Program-made: the position numbers and the translations under genes
Assembly: GCF_004331685.1 (NCBI RefSeq)
Contig: NZ_SJSM01000005.1
Coordinates: 310,001-374,000 of the forward strand
DNA: 64,000 nt
Reading direction: 5' to 3'
From: Pedobacter hiemivivus
GTDB lineage: Bacteria; Bacteroidota; Bacteroidia; Sphingobacteriales; Sphingobacteriaceae
Notes under the pieces: model-generated
The model's database searches: none
Seen by the model: only the letters and a program-made list of their open reading frames with translations
What the model was told of the DNA's origin: nothing
Shown here: positions 63,784-64,000 of the stretch, piece by piece
Numbering within the stretch: position 1 is the first letter of the stretch
Layout: each line of letters opens with the position of its first letter

Positions 63784-64000
63784 TGACCTATCCTAAAGAA
63801 GAAAATAATTACCCAAAGGCACTGGCGATATCAACCGGCATCATGGCGGTTCTGCTTGCTTTAAGCTTTTTTATCGCCATTGGTACCTTTAAGCCCGAAG
63901 TTGAAGCTGGTATGGGCGGTATGGTAGTCAATTACGGAACTTCTGTAGAGGGTATGGGAACAGATTACACGAGTATTGAGGAACCATCGGCTGATCCAAA
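63783..64000 (+). CDS. TonB-like energy-transducer protein, partial (cut by window end)
   Basis: Starts at ATG 63783 overlapping the ExbD-like stop and stays open to the window end, so only about 72 residues are visible. A short cytoplasmic N-terminus, one membrane helix (about residues 18-36, IMAVLLALSFFIAIG) and the beginning of a periplasmic part (GGMVVNYGTSVEGMGTDYT) are seen. Position after ExbB/ExbD and topology fit a TonB-family protein; the C-terminal domain is outside the window. Confidence 0.75.
   Translation, partial: MTYPKEENNYPKALAISTGIMAVLLALSFFIAIGTFKPEVEAGMGGMVVNYGTSVEGMGTDYTSIEEPSADP

Overview
The window reads as chromosome of a Bacteroidota bacterium, most likely a Pedobacter-like member of the Sphingobacteriaceae. 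The signs are: promoters of the Bacteroidota type (TTTG, about 19 nt, TAnnTTTG) ahead of rpsA, the lysine aminotransferase gene, pyrR and others; few Shine-Dalgarno sequences; families typical of the phylum (DUF6266, DUF4294, DUF4783, DUF1343); bacillithiol synthesis (BshB1); a TonB/ExbBD-rich envelope; and many lipoproteins. I see no rRNA, tRNA, CRISPR array, prophage or insertion sequence. Most of the window is ordinary core chromosome.

Layout. 0-6 kb: a DUF1343 (NamZ-like) lipoprotein, fmt, a DUF6266 gene, a fold-type IV PLP enzyme (PabC-like) and an RluD-type pseudouridine synthase. 6-13 kb: a D-cysteine desulfhydrase/ACC deaminase homologue, a PAS histidine kinase, and a minus-strand operon SPFH protein-transketolase-HAD phosphatase-class I aldolase. 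12.8-19.7 kb: an alginate-lyase-like protein, a small two-gene unit (42 aa plus a 155-aa DUF6169-like protein), lysine 6-transaminase, an acyl-CoA dehydrogenase, and a minus-strand group bshB1-glutathione peroxidase-DUF4294. 20-36 kb: Rel/SpoT, a Fur-family regulator, purA, pabB, a minus-strand operon DUF4783-nadC-plsY-M48 protease, gpmI, a TPR protein, lon, an LpxR-like gene, arfB and cmk. 36.4-45 kb: a TetR gene broken by a frameshift in a T9 tract, an intact tripartite RND efflux operon, and a two-component system. 45-50.8 kb: small secreted and small cytoplasmic ORFs, a siderophore TonB receptor with a PepSY membrane protein, and a GlxA-type AraC regulator. 51-56 kb: rpsA, a GH20 hexosaminidase, pyrR and pyrB. 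56.4-64 kb: an envelope operon of TPR protein, outer-membrane barrel, HU-like/SPOR membrane protein, ExbB/TolQ, ExbD/TolR and a TonB-like protein cut by the window end.

Most notable signals: (1) the TetR repressor of the RND pump is out of frame by exactly one T in a nine-T run, which suggests phase variation, transcriptional slippage or derepression; (2) a shared TAAACTGTTTAAA element lies upstream of both the lysine aminotransferase and the acyl-CoA dehydrogenase; (3) two intergenic GC-rich islands have an 11-nt period; (4) a 28-bp perfect inverted repeat has a solo copy elsewhere; (5) a sigma-54-like promoter lies ahead of lon; (6) the DUF6169-like two-gene module and three small ORFs are easily missed; (7) the HU-like/SPOR/ExbBD envelope operon has no assigned function.
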